Source of the DNA: Benincasa hispida
Lineage: Eukaryota; Streptophyta; Magnoliopsida; Cucurbitales; Cucurbitaceae
DNA: 64,000 nt
NCBI RefSeq assembly: GCF_009727055.1
Contig: NC_052351.1
Span: 57,356,379 to 57,420,378 of the forward strand
Direction of reading: 5' to 3'
Each line of letters begins with the position of its first letter. Position 1 is the stretch's first letter. Positions 1-11,040 of this stretch are shown one piece after another. The position numbers and the translations under genes were made by a program. The notes beneath the pieces are model-generated. The model did not search any database. It saw only the letters and a program-made list of their open reading frames with translations, and was not told where the DNA came from.

Positions 1-700
1 GAATTTCAAAGGAAAAGGATTTAATATTATATTTTGTTTGTATCTAATAGTTTAGTTTAAAATCTCTTTGATTTTTCTTTTCCAAAATCCAATGGTCCAA
101 ATAATGCGGTTTCTAAAAAAATTTTTCCATTCCATTTTCCTCTCCAATTTTTAAACCACAATTTTACATTTCATAATCCTCAAAACTCAAAAGTTCATTG
201 TTGCTCTCTCTAAGTTCCCAATTTTTTTTCTTTTCATCTTATTCTTGAAGAGTGTTATTGTATTGTGAGGATAAACTTGTTGAGTGCTTAAACTTGTAAA
301 TCCACTCTAGTGAGAGTTGTGTTGTGTTCTTCAAAAATTTCAACATTTGTAACGGTTTGATCCTAAACCGTGAAAAGGATCAGGTTTGCTCTTGAACCCG
401 TAAAAGAAGCAGTGGTGTAATGGTTGGGCTCTAATCCGTGGAAAGAGTCAAAAAGATTTTATTCAAATTCCCAAGAGGCACTTGAGAAGTGGAGTAGGTC
501 GAGTTTGACTGAACCACTATAAAAATTACGGTGTCTTCTTCTCTAACTCTTTCTTTTTTATTTTTTCAATTAATTTAAGCAATTTATTGTATGTTTTAGT
601 TTGTTTTATTTATTTGCTAAAATTTGATAGAATTAAATTATCACATTTTTTGTCATCTTATTTATTGCATATTTGAATTTTTCTTATTATTTATAAAAAG
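1..700 (+). mobile_element. LTR / leader end of a Copia (SIRE-like) retrotransposon, fragment
   Basis: The stretch carries repeated 'cgtgaaaaggatcagg' and 'ccgtggaaagagtca' phrases, then a GTCGAGTTTGACTGAACC block at about 498-517 followed by a pyrimidine-rich run. I recognise this layout from the ends of SIRE/Maximus-type Copia LTRs. No open frame is visible, and the left end lies outside the window, so length and primer site cannot be checked. The family assignment is from memory. Confidence 0.4.
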
Positions 701-769
701 TATATTAATTAGTTTAATTTGGTTAATTTAGAAAAAAAAGTTTAATTAAACCCATGTCTAATACACGAA

Positions 770-1107
770 TGGTCAGGATCAGACTATTTGTAGTACTTTA
801 CAACATTTGTAACCCCTAAAAAGCAAGCCATAGTATCACCAGGGTAAGGTTTCCCTCCTTTATCCATATATTACAGACCATTTAGGTTATCACTTAAAGC
901 ACGATCCACTTGTATGTCTCCACATACATGCTTAAGTTACAACGATAACCAGGGATCTTAGTTTATTGGTTTGTGGTTAATGCAACTAAAATATTTCATA
1001 GACTGAAGTGAATAAAATATCTCATATTATAAATCACAAAATTGTTTGTTCATACAAGTGTTTACAAACTACAGGACCCTACGAGATTTAGGGCATCAAC
1101 CCCAACA
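770..1107 (-). mobile_element. 5' end of an LTR (family A), minus strand, truncated
   Basis: Read on the minus strand from 1,107 it begins TGTTGGGGTTGATGCCC. It aligns by eye over about 330 bases with the start of the complete minus-strand LTR at 5,315-7,434, including the shared 'gagacatacaagtggatc', 'gtgataacc' and 'agggaaacctta' phrases. It breaks off near 770, so only the first sixth of the LTR is present. It abuts a plus-strand copy of the same family at 1,109. Confidence 0.7.
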
Positions 1108-1108
1108 T

Positions 1109-3075
1109 AGGTGATAACCTAAATGATCTGTAGTATATGGATAAAGTTGGGTGCCTTATCCTGATAACACTACTGATACGAACCGCTTTGTAGTTGTTAC
1201 AATTATTGTAAAGTGCCATAGATGTTCTGATCCTGATCATTTTTGTGGGGACATGTGAGTGAGGGTATCTTATACAACAGAGTTTTTATAAAGACCGGAC
1301 CACGAAATGTTAAGTCTCTCTTTATAACGTCGTTGCTAGAAGAGACTTGCAATTCACCATGATGACCATAGGTGACTTTACCTTAATTCTAAGTGAGTTG
1401 TGGAGTCCTACCTATGAGGGCAATATTTTGATTTGTATTGGTGAGAGTGGCCAGATTCGTCAACTCAATAAGCCTACCATTTTGGGGATTCGTCTGATTA
1501 AGGAGCTGGAAACACAACTACACAAGAAGGAATTCACTCCTTCCCTATAGTTACGGTAAGAAGATAAATTGCTCCCTTAAGGCTGATTCCGGGACTTGAA
1601 CAATGAGGCACCTCACCCTCTTCTGGCCCGAGAGGGGTCTGGTCATATTTAGACTATAACTAATTGTTCATTAGAGAGATCAGTGGTTAGGAGTTAAATG
1701 TAACTACAGGGGTAAAACGGTAATTTGACCCATATGACTTACGTGTGGTTTGTGAAGGGTCAATGCACTGTTGATTGATTATATCCAATGGACACAGAAA
1801 TATATTTATAGTGCGAAGAGTTCAACTGTCGATCTTTAGTGGAGTAACTGGCAATTAATGAATGTTGATTAATTTGATTAAAAGAATTTAATCAATTAAT
1901 CTCGTATTATTGGAGCGTCAATCTTAGGTCCATAAGGTCCCCTCGTTAGCTCCATGAGGACTAATGGAAATCAAATTAATTTTGGTTTAATTTGAATTGT
2001 TCAAATTAACTAAAAGGAATTAACTGTATAAGATACAGTTAAATAGTGTATATTGATACATTATATAATATAATGTATGTTGATACATTTTTATGAGAGA
2101 AATAAATTTTTGAATATGATTCAAATATTAATTATATGAATATGATTCATATAAAAGCTATATATTATAATTTAATGTGAATATGATTCATATTAAATTT
2201 ATATAGTTTTATGAGAGAAATAAATGTTTGAATAAAATTCAAATATTAATAATATGAATATGATTAATATGGGAGCTTTATGTTAAAATTAATATGAATA
2301 TGATTCATATTAAATTTATATATTTTATTGAGAGGTGTTATAATTTGAATATGATTCAATTATTATTTATATGAATGTGAACTATAGGTTAAAATTAAAA
2401 TGAATTTGATTCATATTAATACCTTAGGTTATTTGAGAGAACTTATGTTATATGTGATATAATATTAACTATAGGTTATATGTTATATGTGATATAACAT
2501 ATAGTTTAAATATATATTCAAATGGTTAATATATATATTAAATTCAAATTTAGAATTTGAATTTAACTATTTCAAATTTAATAAAGGGGAGGGAGTTACA
2601 ACTCTCTCACCTCTTAATCTCTCCTTCTCTCACGTAAAAAATGAGGAGAGAGAAAGTTCTCTCCCTCCCACTCTCTCTCTGGTTCTTCTCCTTCTCTCTG
2701 TGTTGTTTACAGAGAAGGTTTTTTTTTTCCTCTCAATTCTTTTCTCCTTCTCTCCTACCAAACTTATGTGGAAGCCCACAACTCTGCACAGTTCCCGTCC
2801 CTGAGAATAACGGGGAGACATCGTGGTGGTGTCCGGTTGCGGTGTTCGTGGGATTGGGAGAAGACGAGCAAATTGGAAAGAAGCACAAAGAATTGGTCTT
2901 CAATGGGTAAATGATTTCTTAATCCCTTCCTCTCTAATTTGTACTGTAGAAAGCATGCTTAGATTTATGTTTTTCCATGATTTTCGTCACTCTGAATTTT
3001 CTGTATTCTGTAAAATGAAATTTAGGGATTAATGCGTCAAATTGCTTCCGTTGCGGGGATTACCAATCCCTTCAT
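1109..3075 (+). mobile_element. LTR fragment of family A, plus strand, missing its first ~110 bases
   Basis: From 1,109 the text (gtgataacctaaatgatctg) matches the family-A LTR at an internal point and continues in plus orientation. It passes through the 'gaccggaccacgaaat' phrase, the 'gtaaaacggtaatttgaccc' phrase and the 'aggtccataaggtccc' phrase, which are also present reversed at 6,400-7,070. It ends near a 'gcttccgttgcggggatta' block typical of an LTR 3' end. There is no recognisable primer site after it. Small open frames inside it (1,347-1,550 and 2,641-3,032) look accidental. Confidence 0.6.
2091..2440. repeat. ~117-bp tandem repeat, about three copies, AT-rich
   Basis: The phrase ttatgagaga occurs at 2,091 and 2,209, and a variant (ttattgagag) at 2,325, giving spacings of 118 and 116. 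Each copy contains the near-palindrome atgaatatgattcatat. The array lies inside the family-A LTR fragment, so it is probably an LTR-internal expansion. The third copy is the most diverged and the array fades out by about 2,440. Confidence 0.65.
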
Positions 3076-3950
3076 TATTGGGCTCACTGTGATGGAGACA
3101 ATCAAACTTTGCAGCGGACAGGTGCATGCGAGAGCGAATGGACGAGAATGACGAGATCTGCAATGGACGGTGACGACAACTTCCTTGATCAATGGTGGTG
3201 ACTCACGAACGACGGTGGAGGCTGGTGGTAGCTAGCATTCGTGGGTTTAGGGCTGGACAACCAAATGAGAGAGGGAGATCAGAGAGAAGAATAGGGCACG
3301 CATGAAGAAGATGATATTTTTTCCTTTACTAGCACGCTTCTCGAGACACTGATATATATGTGTGTGTATATATATAACACCAAAGCCCTAATAACTTTTC
3401 TAAATTTATAAATATATATGCATGTATATATAAACACCTTTTTTTCCTATTTCCTTCTTAAATCCACCAAATTAAATCAATTCCTCCAAACATCTCCAAG
3501 ACCCCCAAGTTAGATTTAAATTTCTAAATTACCCAAATTAAATTTTCATCAATTGAATTGAAGCCAAATTTTCAAATCTTTATCAACCTAAATTGAATTA
3601 TCTTAACCCCATATTTCAAGTTTGGCCTCAAAATTCAAATTATCACCCAAATAATTCAAGATAATTAAATTATAATTACCTGAAAAATTTGGGATGTTAC
3701 AATAATCATCTGATACAGCTGACACATCTATTATATCTCCTCGTATACAATGATCACAACGTGAACGCCACAACGATATGTAGTCCGCATGAAGTCATCT
3801 CCAAACTTGATCATGCTTATCTCTTAAGTTCATTTCGTGTAGTTTGGGGTTTGTATATAACACAACAATGATACCGTTTGTCGCAGTCTTAACACCCAAT
3901 TTGGTTGATGTCACTTTATAATATGAAAGCATAAAGAGAGCTCACTGTCA
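3076..3950. other. No recognisable gene; unassigned AT-rich sequence
   Basis: I see no splice-consistent coding structure. A pyrimidine-rich stretch at 3,430-3,670 (runs of ccaaatt and aattcaa) resembles LTR-internal spacer sequence. The 60-codon open frame at 3,689-3,871 has no recognisable motif. Confidence 0.5.
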
Positions 3951-3952
3951 AT

Positions 3953-4440
3953 TGTTGGATATTTAAGTGAAAAAAAAGTGAAACTTTGGTGAATATTTAA
4001 AACATAAAAATAGGTTTTATTGTATAGATTAAACTCATTGTTAGAAACTTTCAAATTGGATTGAAATTTCGAAGTAAGATGATGATTCATGTATAAATTT
4101 AACATGTATGAAAGTTAAATTTGTAGTTTCTTCGATTTGAATGAATTATGTTTGATTTTTGTCAAGTAATAACTCAATTGAGTTACATTTGACAAATCTT
4201 TTAAGTGTTGTATTTATCTAATTTTATTTTGTATTTTAGAGAGTTATTAAGTCACTAGCCTATAGATAGCAACTTAATTCTTCATTTGTATCATTCCATT
4301 CAAAATTGAAGAGTTCTATCATTCTTTCTTTCTTTCTTTTGATCTTGAGTCGAGTTAAAAGCAAGTATCCAAGAGTTCTGCCTGATCTGAGTAGTTCGAG
4401 GTTGCAGTTCTATCGGATATTCTTCATATTCTGTAGAGAC
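3953..4440 (+). mobile_element. Possible Copia LTR starting TGTTGGATATTTAAG
   Basis: At 3,953 the sequence begins TGTTGGATATT, a common Copia LTR opening. It runs through an AT-rich region to a 'cattccattcaaaattgaag' block and a ttctttcttt tract at about 4,322-4,338. No matching second LTR, primer site or target duplication was found, so this rests on style alone. Confidence 0.25.
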
Positions 4441-4639
4441 GTCGATGTAATTTGCTTACAGCCTGTGTAGAGCGAGTGATTGTCTTCAAGACAACGCTTA
4501 TCAAAAGATGCCTCAACTATATTTTGAATCTGCAAAGGTTTTGGGTTTTTTTTTCTCAAGTTTTTTGGTTATTTCCATATTTAAGTTTTGTTACACCACA
4601 AGGCTTATATTTAAGTTTGAATATCATACATTGTTTGTC

Positions 4640-4990
4640 ACTGCAAAGGTTTGATTGTCCTGATCGTTTAGTAAACTGACCGAGGACTCACGATCCTTAG
4701 CAACGATCGAGTACCATTTACAATGCGTTGAAGCATGAGGCTACTCGATCATTTAGCAAACTAATATTAAACGCGCAAGTCTAAACAATCGCTTAGATGA
4801 CGACATTGTTGTGAAGCACGATCGTCTAGACGATCATAGAGCAAACGCTTAAGTAACTTTTGCTACACGATCGTGTAGTCAGTGACTAAGCGATGAAGCT
4901 TGCTGAGCTACAAGATCGTTTAGTACTAGCGCGTTCACCTTGTTGCCGAGTATCCCGTACTCAACAATCGCTTACCCCATCGTTTACAAG
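4640..4990. repeat. Cluster of CGATCG(T/C)TTAG-like motifs
   Basis: Variants of the core (gatcgtttag, aatcgcttag, gatcgtctag, gatcgtgtag, atcgtttac) recur roughly every 25-60 bases, not in strict register. The same core is clustered inside the minus-strand LTR at 5,715-5,960 and forms the strict 198-bp array at 53,100-54,100. Here it is probably part of the internal or LTR sequence of the same minus-strand retrotransposon. Confidence 0.6.
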
Positions 4991-5294
4991 ATCTGACCAA
5001 TGCTTGGTCTTCTTCTTCCTCAAAGTACAGAGCAACTCCTTGCCTTAAAGCTACATCACGAGCGACTCACTAACTCAAACACTTTGAATTACAGACTCGA
5101 TAGCAAGTTAATATGCCCAAAAACACAGGGGCCCTTACAATTAACTTTTAAATGTAAAAGAATTAAATAACCAGAGGCAACCATCCCAAAAAACTATATT
5201 AATCCACATCCACAAACTTATTTAACACTTAAACAGAATGCAGACATGCTTCACCCACCAATAATTCTATGCATCATTGAATTTGGAATATCAG

Positions 5295-5312
5295 AACCTG
5301 GCTCTGATACCA
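5295..5312 (-). promoter_or_regulatory. Primer binding site (initiator tRNA-Met) of a minus-strand LTR retrotransposon
   Basis: On the minus strand the 18 bases read TGGTATCAGAGCCAGGTT, the standard complement of the plant initiator tRNA-Met 3' end. The site lies two bases past the LTR end at 5,315, as expected for reverse-transcriptase priming. The internal region of the element therefore lies to the left (below 5,295), but no coding domains survive there. Confidence 0.85.
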
Positions 5313-5314
5313 AT

Positions 5315-7434
5315 TGAAGGAACTCTTATCAAAGAGAATATATGAGCGGAAGCAAGATCGTTCTAAATTTATTGTGATGAATTACAAGCATTCACAAACA
5401 TACAGACAAGTTATACATTTCAGAACAAATTACGACATGCTTTCATAAATTAAATACAAAGAAACGAGAGATTCACATTTGAATAACTCTTCTTCTATTT
5501 TTCTCTCGCTCTCATGAAGAATGGAATAGCACCTCTTACTATCGCTTAGTTCGTCTACCCAATCATCTGGTCACGAACAAACTTTTCCACGAACAATTTT
5601 CTCTACAATCAAGTAACCTCTTTGGACACCACCATTCAGTGACCTTGGTATTCTTAGAGTGAGAATCCAGGAGGTGTGGGCTCTGTTGGATTTGGTAGAG
5701 GGAAGGGGGAAACAACGATCGCACTCAACGACCAAGCAAGTGGGAGAGTAATATGTCTATCGTATAGACTTGTGCTTGATAGTTTAGTAAAGGTACATGA
5801 TCATTTAGGAAAACTAGTTTGATCGTTTACATGATCGTTTAGTAAAGCTCGCTTAGGTGCGCGATCGCTTAGTAAAAGACAGCACGATCGTTTAGACAAA
5901 TGTGGGTGTACACGATCGTTTAGACAAACACTTTGAGCTGTCGTGTAGTCTCTCATGAGCTAAACGATAGGCAGTGTACTCAAATGATGCGATGCAACAA
6001 TTCACTTCCAAAATGAGAAATCTTTTCATCTTATCCTTCAGTTATGAAAACTAAATAAAACCTCCCACTTTCACGCACGGTTAAAGAGAAACCACCAACA
6101 ATTATCTCATAATTGTTTTAATTATAAATAAATATAATAACTTACTTATCATATTATATTTATAACCTATAGTTTTAATATCACATCATATGCAACATTT
6201 AAACCATAGTCATTTTCTCCTTTACTTGATATAAATCATATTTATATCATTTTCCTCCAATTAATGTATCTCATACATCATGTCAACTATATCATATATA
6301 ATTGAACCAGTTTAATCAGATCATATATAATCAAACACCCTATTATCAATTTGAACACTTCAAACTGATCCAAAAACTGATTCTCAACTTGAATCCATTG
6401 AGCTACCAAGGGGACCTTATGGACCTGTAGCTTGAAGCTCCAACGGTATGTGAATAGTTGACTAAACTCTTTAGCCACAAGATCCACCATCCATTAACTG
6501 TCAGGCATTCCACTAAAGACTGACAATTGCACTCTTCTCACCACAGATATATTTCTGTGTCCATCGAATATAACCAGCCAACAATATGATAACCCTTCAT
6601 AGATGCTCGTAAGTACAGCTAGGCCAATTTACCGTTTTGCCCCTGTAATTACATCTAACTTCTTAAGTACCACTGATCCCTCTAATGAACAATACATCAT
6701 AGTCCTACTTTGAATGGACACCTCTCGAGCATTAAGAAGGTGTGTGGTGCCACATCGTTCAAGTCCCGGAATCAGCCCTTGAGGGAGCAATCTATCTACT
6801 TACCCTTGCTTCGGAGAAGGAGTGAATTCCATCTTGTGTAGCTGAGTTCCCAGCTCCCCAATTAGACAAATCCTTAAAGTAGTAGGTTTGAGTCGACAAT
6901 TTGGCCACTTGCACCCATGTAAATCAAAGGACCGCCCTCAAAGGTAGGAGTTCCCAAGTCACTCAGGATTAAGGTCATGTTACCTATGGTCATACTAGTG
7001 AAATGAAGAACGATGTTATATAACGAGACTATACATTTCGTGGTCCGGTCTTATACAAACCCCTTTGTATAGGACACCCCCGTTCGCATGTCTCCACATG
7101 AATGATCAGGATCAAACCATCTGTAGCACACTACAACACTTGTAACTATCTATAAAGCGGGCTGCATCCGTAGCGTCACCAGAATAAGGTTTCCCTCCTA
7201 TATCTATATACTACAGACCATTTTGGTTATCACTTAAGGCATGATCCACTTGTATTTCTCCACATATATGCTTAAGTTACAACGGCTGGTTTGTGGTAAA
7301 GCAAATAAAACATCTCATGTTTCATAGACAACAGTGAAGAAAATATCTCATATTATTACATCGCAAGCGTTTGTTCAATACAAATGTTTACAAACTACAG
7401 AACCTTACGAGAGTTTAGGGCATCAACCCCAACA
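5315..7434 (-). mobile_element. Complete 5' LTR (family A, ~2.1 kb), minus strand
   Basis: On the minus strand the LTR starts TGTTGGGGTTGATGCCC at 7,434 and ends TTCCTTCA at 5,315, directly followed by the tRNA-Met primer site. It contains the ACGATCGTTTAG cluster at about 5,715-5,960. Its first third matches the fragments at 770-1,107 and 1,109-1,990. At about 2,120 bp it is long for a Copia LTR. No intact body or partner LTR is visible, so this is a remnant. The short open frame at 6,287-6,490 is within LTR sequence and unlikely to be real. Confidence 0.75.
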
Positions 7435-7841
7435 GTATGTACTATTTTTAGTTGAGATGTAATCAGTTTGCTAGTGTATTAAGTTCTTATGTATCATTTC
7501 CCCTAATATCAGCCAAATGTCTTAACCATTATGATAATAATTAGGCAATAATGTCAAAATCTCTAGTTTGTGCAACGTCCAAATGATCTAAAATTTTGTA
7601 AATGAATAATTAAAACCCCAAAAAAATTAATATTTATTTTTATATGAAAGATATGTGCTCATATCCGATTGTGCATTAGCCGATTAAATGTTATATGGTA
7701 TATTATTATCATGTTTGCTAGATGTTCAAATGCAACTAAGATACTGCTCCGTCTACACATGCATATAACATAATTAAAACTTTTTATTACATAAAAGTAC
7801 AATGAAGTAAAGATATAAAGAAAATAATATATGGTATTAAG

Positions 7842-9278
7842 TGTTAGGTTGTATGTCCTAAAACTCGCAGTTTGTAAAGTTAAACAAATTCTATTAGGAA
7901 TAAAGATATTATTCGACATTATTTCAATAAAGTTGTTATTGAATCTATAAATTGCACTTATAAAATCTAAATCCACTAAACTAAGAACCATGGTTGTTAT
8001 ATGAATAATTGAACTTTATGTGGAGACATAAAAGTGGATCAGGTTCGAGTAAATAGTCAAAATGATCTATAGTATATGAATAATGTTGGGTGTCTTATTC
8101 TGGTAACACTATCGGATGCGACCCACTCTGTAGTTGTTACAATTTGTTATAAGATGCTACAAACAAAGTGATCCTGATTCATTCATGTATTGACATGAGA
8201 AATGGGGGCGTCCTATACGATGAGTTTGCATAAGATCGGACCAAGAAATAAGTCACTCTTACTTTATAGTGTTTTTTACTATTTAAAGACTGACTATTTC
8301 GCCTAGATAACTTAGGTAACTCGATCTTAATCCTGAGCTTCCTATGAACTCTTGTTTATTCGAGATTATCCTTAGATTTGCATAGGTGAGGGTTGGCTCA
8401 ATAGCGCCGGCTCAATAAGCCTCCCATTTCAGGGGTAAGACCAGGTAGATAGCTGGGGACATAGGGTGCAATAAGAAATTCACGCCTACCCGATTTAGGG
8501 ATAGGAGAAAGGTTGTTCTCTTAAGTACTGAATTCAGGTCTTGAACAAGGGGTCTCACCCTCTCATTGGCCCGAGACGGATCTGATTTAGTGATTGGATC
8601 ACAAACCAATTGTTCATTAGAGGATCAGTGGAACTTAAGAAGCAAGATGTAATATCAGGGGTAAAACAGCATATTGACCCAACCATTATTACGAACAATC
8701 TGTGAAGGGTCGACTTACTGATATGGTTGCAACTATCAAGCTATAGTGGTGTGACTTGATAGTTAACGAATACTGATTAATTTGGTCTAAAGAGTTTTAG
8801 CCAATTAATCTTAAATCATTGAAGCTCATTATTTGTAGGTCTATAAGGCCCCTCTACTATCTTGTAAAACATGAACACCTTGAATTAATGAATTGAGGTG
8901 GCCTTGAGTTATCTTCTTAAGTGCTTGCATGAAAAGAGTGGATAAAAACACTCCAATTTGACTAAGGAACGGGAGGCTTGCTATTGAAAATAGGTTTTCT
9001 ACAGAAAGCTTGTTCATCATCTAAAAACCCATTTTTTCCTTCACAAATTCACTCCAATTTGAGTTCCACCACTCAAATTCAAGGCTGAGAATAATAGAGA
9101 AGATCTCTTGGTAGTTCACTATTGAATTGAAGTTGGAATCACGTGAAGAGCAGCTTGAAATTGGGAGAATTCATCAAAGGTATGTTGCTAAGAAACCCTC
9201 TTCTTAAATTTATATTTAAACTAATTAGAGTGCTTATTAATTCTGTTTACTTCCATTGCATGCTAGTAGATCCTAACA
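7842..9278 (+). mobile_element. Solo LTR related to family A, plus strand
   Basis: It starts TGTTAGGTTGTATGTCC and ends TAGATCCTAACA. The interior shares the family-A landmarks 'gatctatagtatatgaataa', 'gttgggtgtcttattctg', 'gatcggaccaagaaat' and 'gggtaaaacagcatattgac' in the same order. Flanking pentamers are ttaag (7,837-7,841) and ctaag (9,279-9,283), a near-perfect target duplication. No internal retrotransposon sequence follows, so it looks like a solo LTR left by LTR-LTR recombination. Confidence 0.65.
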
Positions 9279-9567
9279 CTAAGTGGACATCCAACTTGAT
9301 GATCAGAAATCTTTTACTCAACTTGTAGTGCTATAGTATAAAATTGATAAGCTCATACTTGTAGTAGTATTAGTGGGTCATCCAAAAATTTTCCATCCAA
9401 ACAACAACTCAAAATCAGTTTAAAAGTTATTCTAACGTCAATTCAAACCATCACTAAGAAGGCTAGTAGTCCAAAATAAAATCACTTCATCCAAAAATAT
9501 CACACAAAAACTAACTAAATCCAAGATAATCTAAAATAAGTACAAAACTACGAAAAGTCTCATAAAA

Positions 9568-9572
9568 NNNNN
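9568..9572. other. 5-base N gap
   Basis: Five Ns sit between two A-rich runs. This probably marks an unresolved homopolymer or a joined contig end; nothing else can be said. Confidence 0.95.
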
Positions 9573-9959
9573 AAAAAAAACTCTAACTCTATAGATATAT
9601 CTGTTCATCCACACACAAAAAGACATTCTATATCTATAGATCTATTCACGCACAATATCATATATTGTAAAACAAAAACAAAAAACCTTTAGATCAACTA
9701 TCACCAGCGGCGTCCAAGGCAGTTGGCGGCAGTGGGTAGCGAGCACCTCAGCAACGGATGGGTGGATGGGTGAAACAGATCTGAAGGGAGGAGGTGAGAT
9801 TTGGGGACTATTGTCTCTCATATATTGCTCATAGTTATATGGATTACTTTGATTAAAATACAAGTTTTCTCTTAAAGACCCGTGTAAACTTTCAAATAGT
9901 GATTTCTTTGCGAAAACCAAGATCGAAGACGAGGATTTTTGTTCCAAACTAACCTAGTT

Positions 9960-11040
9960 ATGATGCCTCACTTTGATTTTAACAGATTGTAAACTCAAGA
10001 TTCATATATGATTGTGAAATAAAAATTACAGAAAATATAAAATGCAGTGGAAAGGGAGTTTGATTAAAATGCACGATAGAATAGGCAAAATATGGATGTA
10101 AGAAACTTGAGAAAAATGGGGTTGAGATGAATACCATCAATCTTTTGAACATATATTAAGGTTTCAGTTCATGTTGTTAACCATAAACACAAGTTTAACT
10201 TCTTAGTGAATAAGCCACATTTGTCATATTTCTACGATGCATGCGTTAGGTTATTTGAATGAAGGGTTGTCTTTATCTCTAAAGATACTATCTCTTTTTC
10301 TTAATGAAATCCACAATCACTTACCCTCTCGAACAGTTAACTATCACTACTTGATTTGATTAGCTAAATTGAACAAAGATCAAGAACACACCCACACACA
10401 TTAAGCGAAATGAACCTACATATAAGTTATGTTCACCGGAATGATGATATACTCACCCAACCCACTAGAGATTTAGCTAATCATGATTAAAGAAGAAATA
10501 AAAGTGGAGAAGATGAAGGAGATGAAGTTCTTGATATATTAATGAATAAAACAGTACTACAAGAGGTTTAAGTGACAAGTTAAAATGAAGATAAAAAGAG
10601 GGTGATGACTAAAGAATGATAGAACAAGTTGTCAGTGACAATATCTTGCTTCTCGTCGACTTGAGCTTACAAATCCTTCTTCTATCATGCGGTTGCTGCA
10701 TGTGATAGATGGAAGGAAGATAATCTCGAGCTCTGAAGAATTCTCCTGGAGGTCTCTCATTTCCGGTGTATATGGTATTATCTCCTCTTCTTTCTATCAG
10801 GGCCACTGCTTATATAGGTGGAAGCAAGGAACATTCTCTATCATTCAGGACTATAAAAGACGTATCAGACAACTTTTTCACATTGCTCTTTGCAATTGTC
10901 GGTAGTCCCCTTCTATGTGTTTGGTGTAGCTCACACGTATTTTGCTGCATCGATATCCCTTGTTGGTATGTAGTCATTTCAATGCAAGACTATTAACTCC
11001 TTTGTTTTTCACCTAATTTCCTTCATTCTCACTGGATTAA
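9960..11040 (-). mobile_element. Possible minus-strand LTR with TATA-like promoter
   Basis: The phrase 'acttaccctctcgaacagtta' here (10,320-10,340) is nearly the same as 'acttaccctctcgagcagtta' at 62,965-62,985, in the same orientation. A TATA-like 'cctatataagcag' reads on the minus strand at about 10,807-10,819, comparable to the minus-strand 'tctatataaag' at about 63,567-63,577. I infer a diverged relative of the right-end Gypsy LTR. Short open frames at 10,609-10,996 overlap on both strands and show no known motif. Confidence 0.3.

Noticed and set aside
2641..3032. Overlapping open frames after the family-A LTR (MRREKVLSLPLSLWF...)
   Set aside because: The frames come from a CT-rich stretch, overlap each other and an antisense frame, and have no recognised domain.
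9642..9947. 101-codon minus-strand frame as a gene
   Set aside because: No known motif, no supporting splice structure, and it lies between LTR-type sequence and an N gap.
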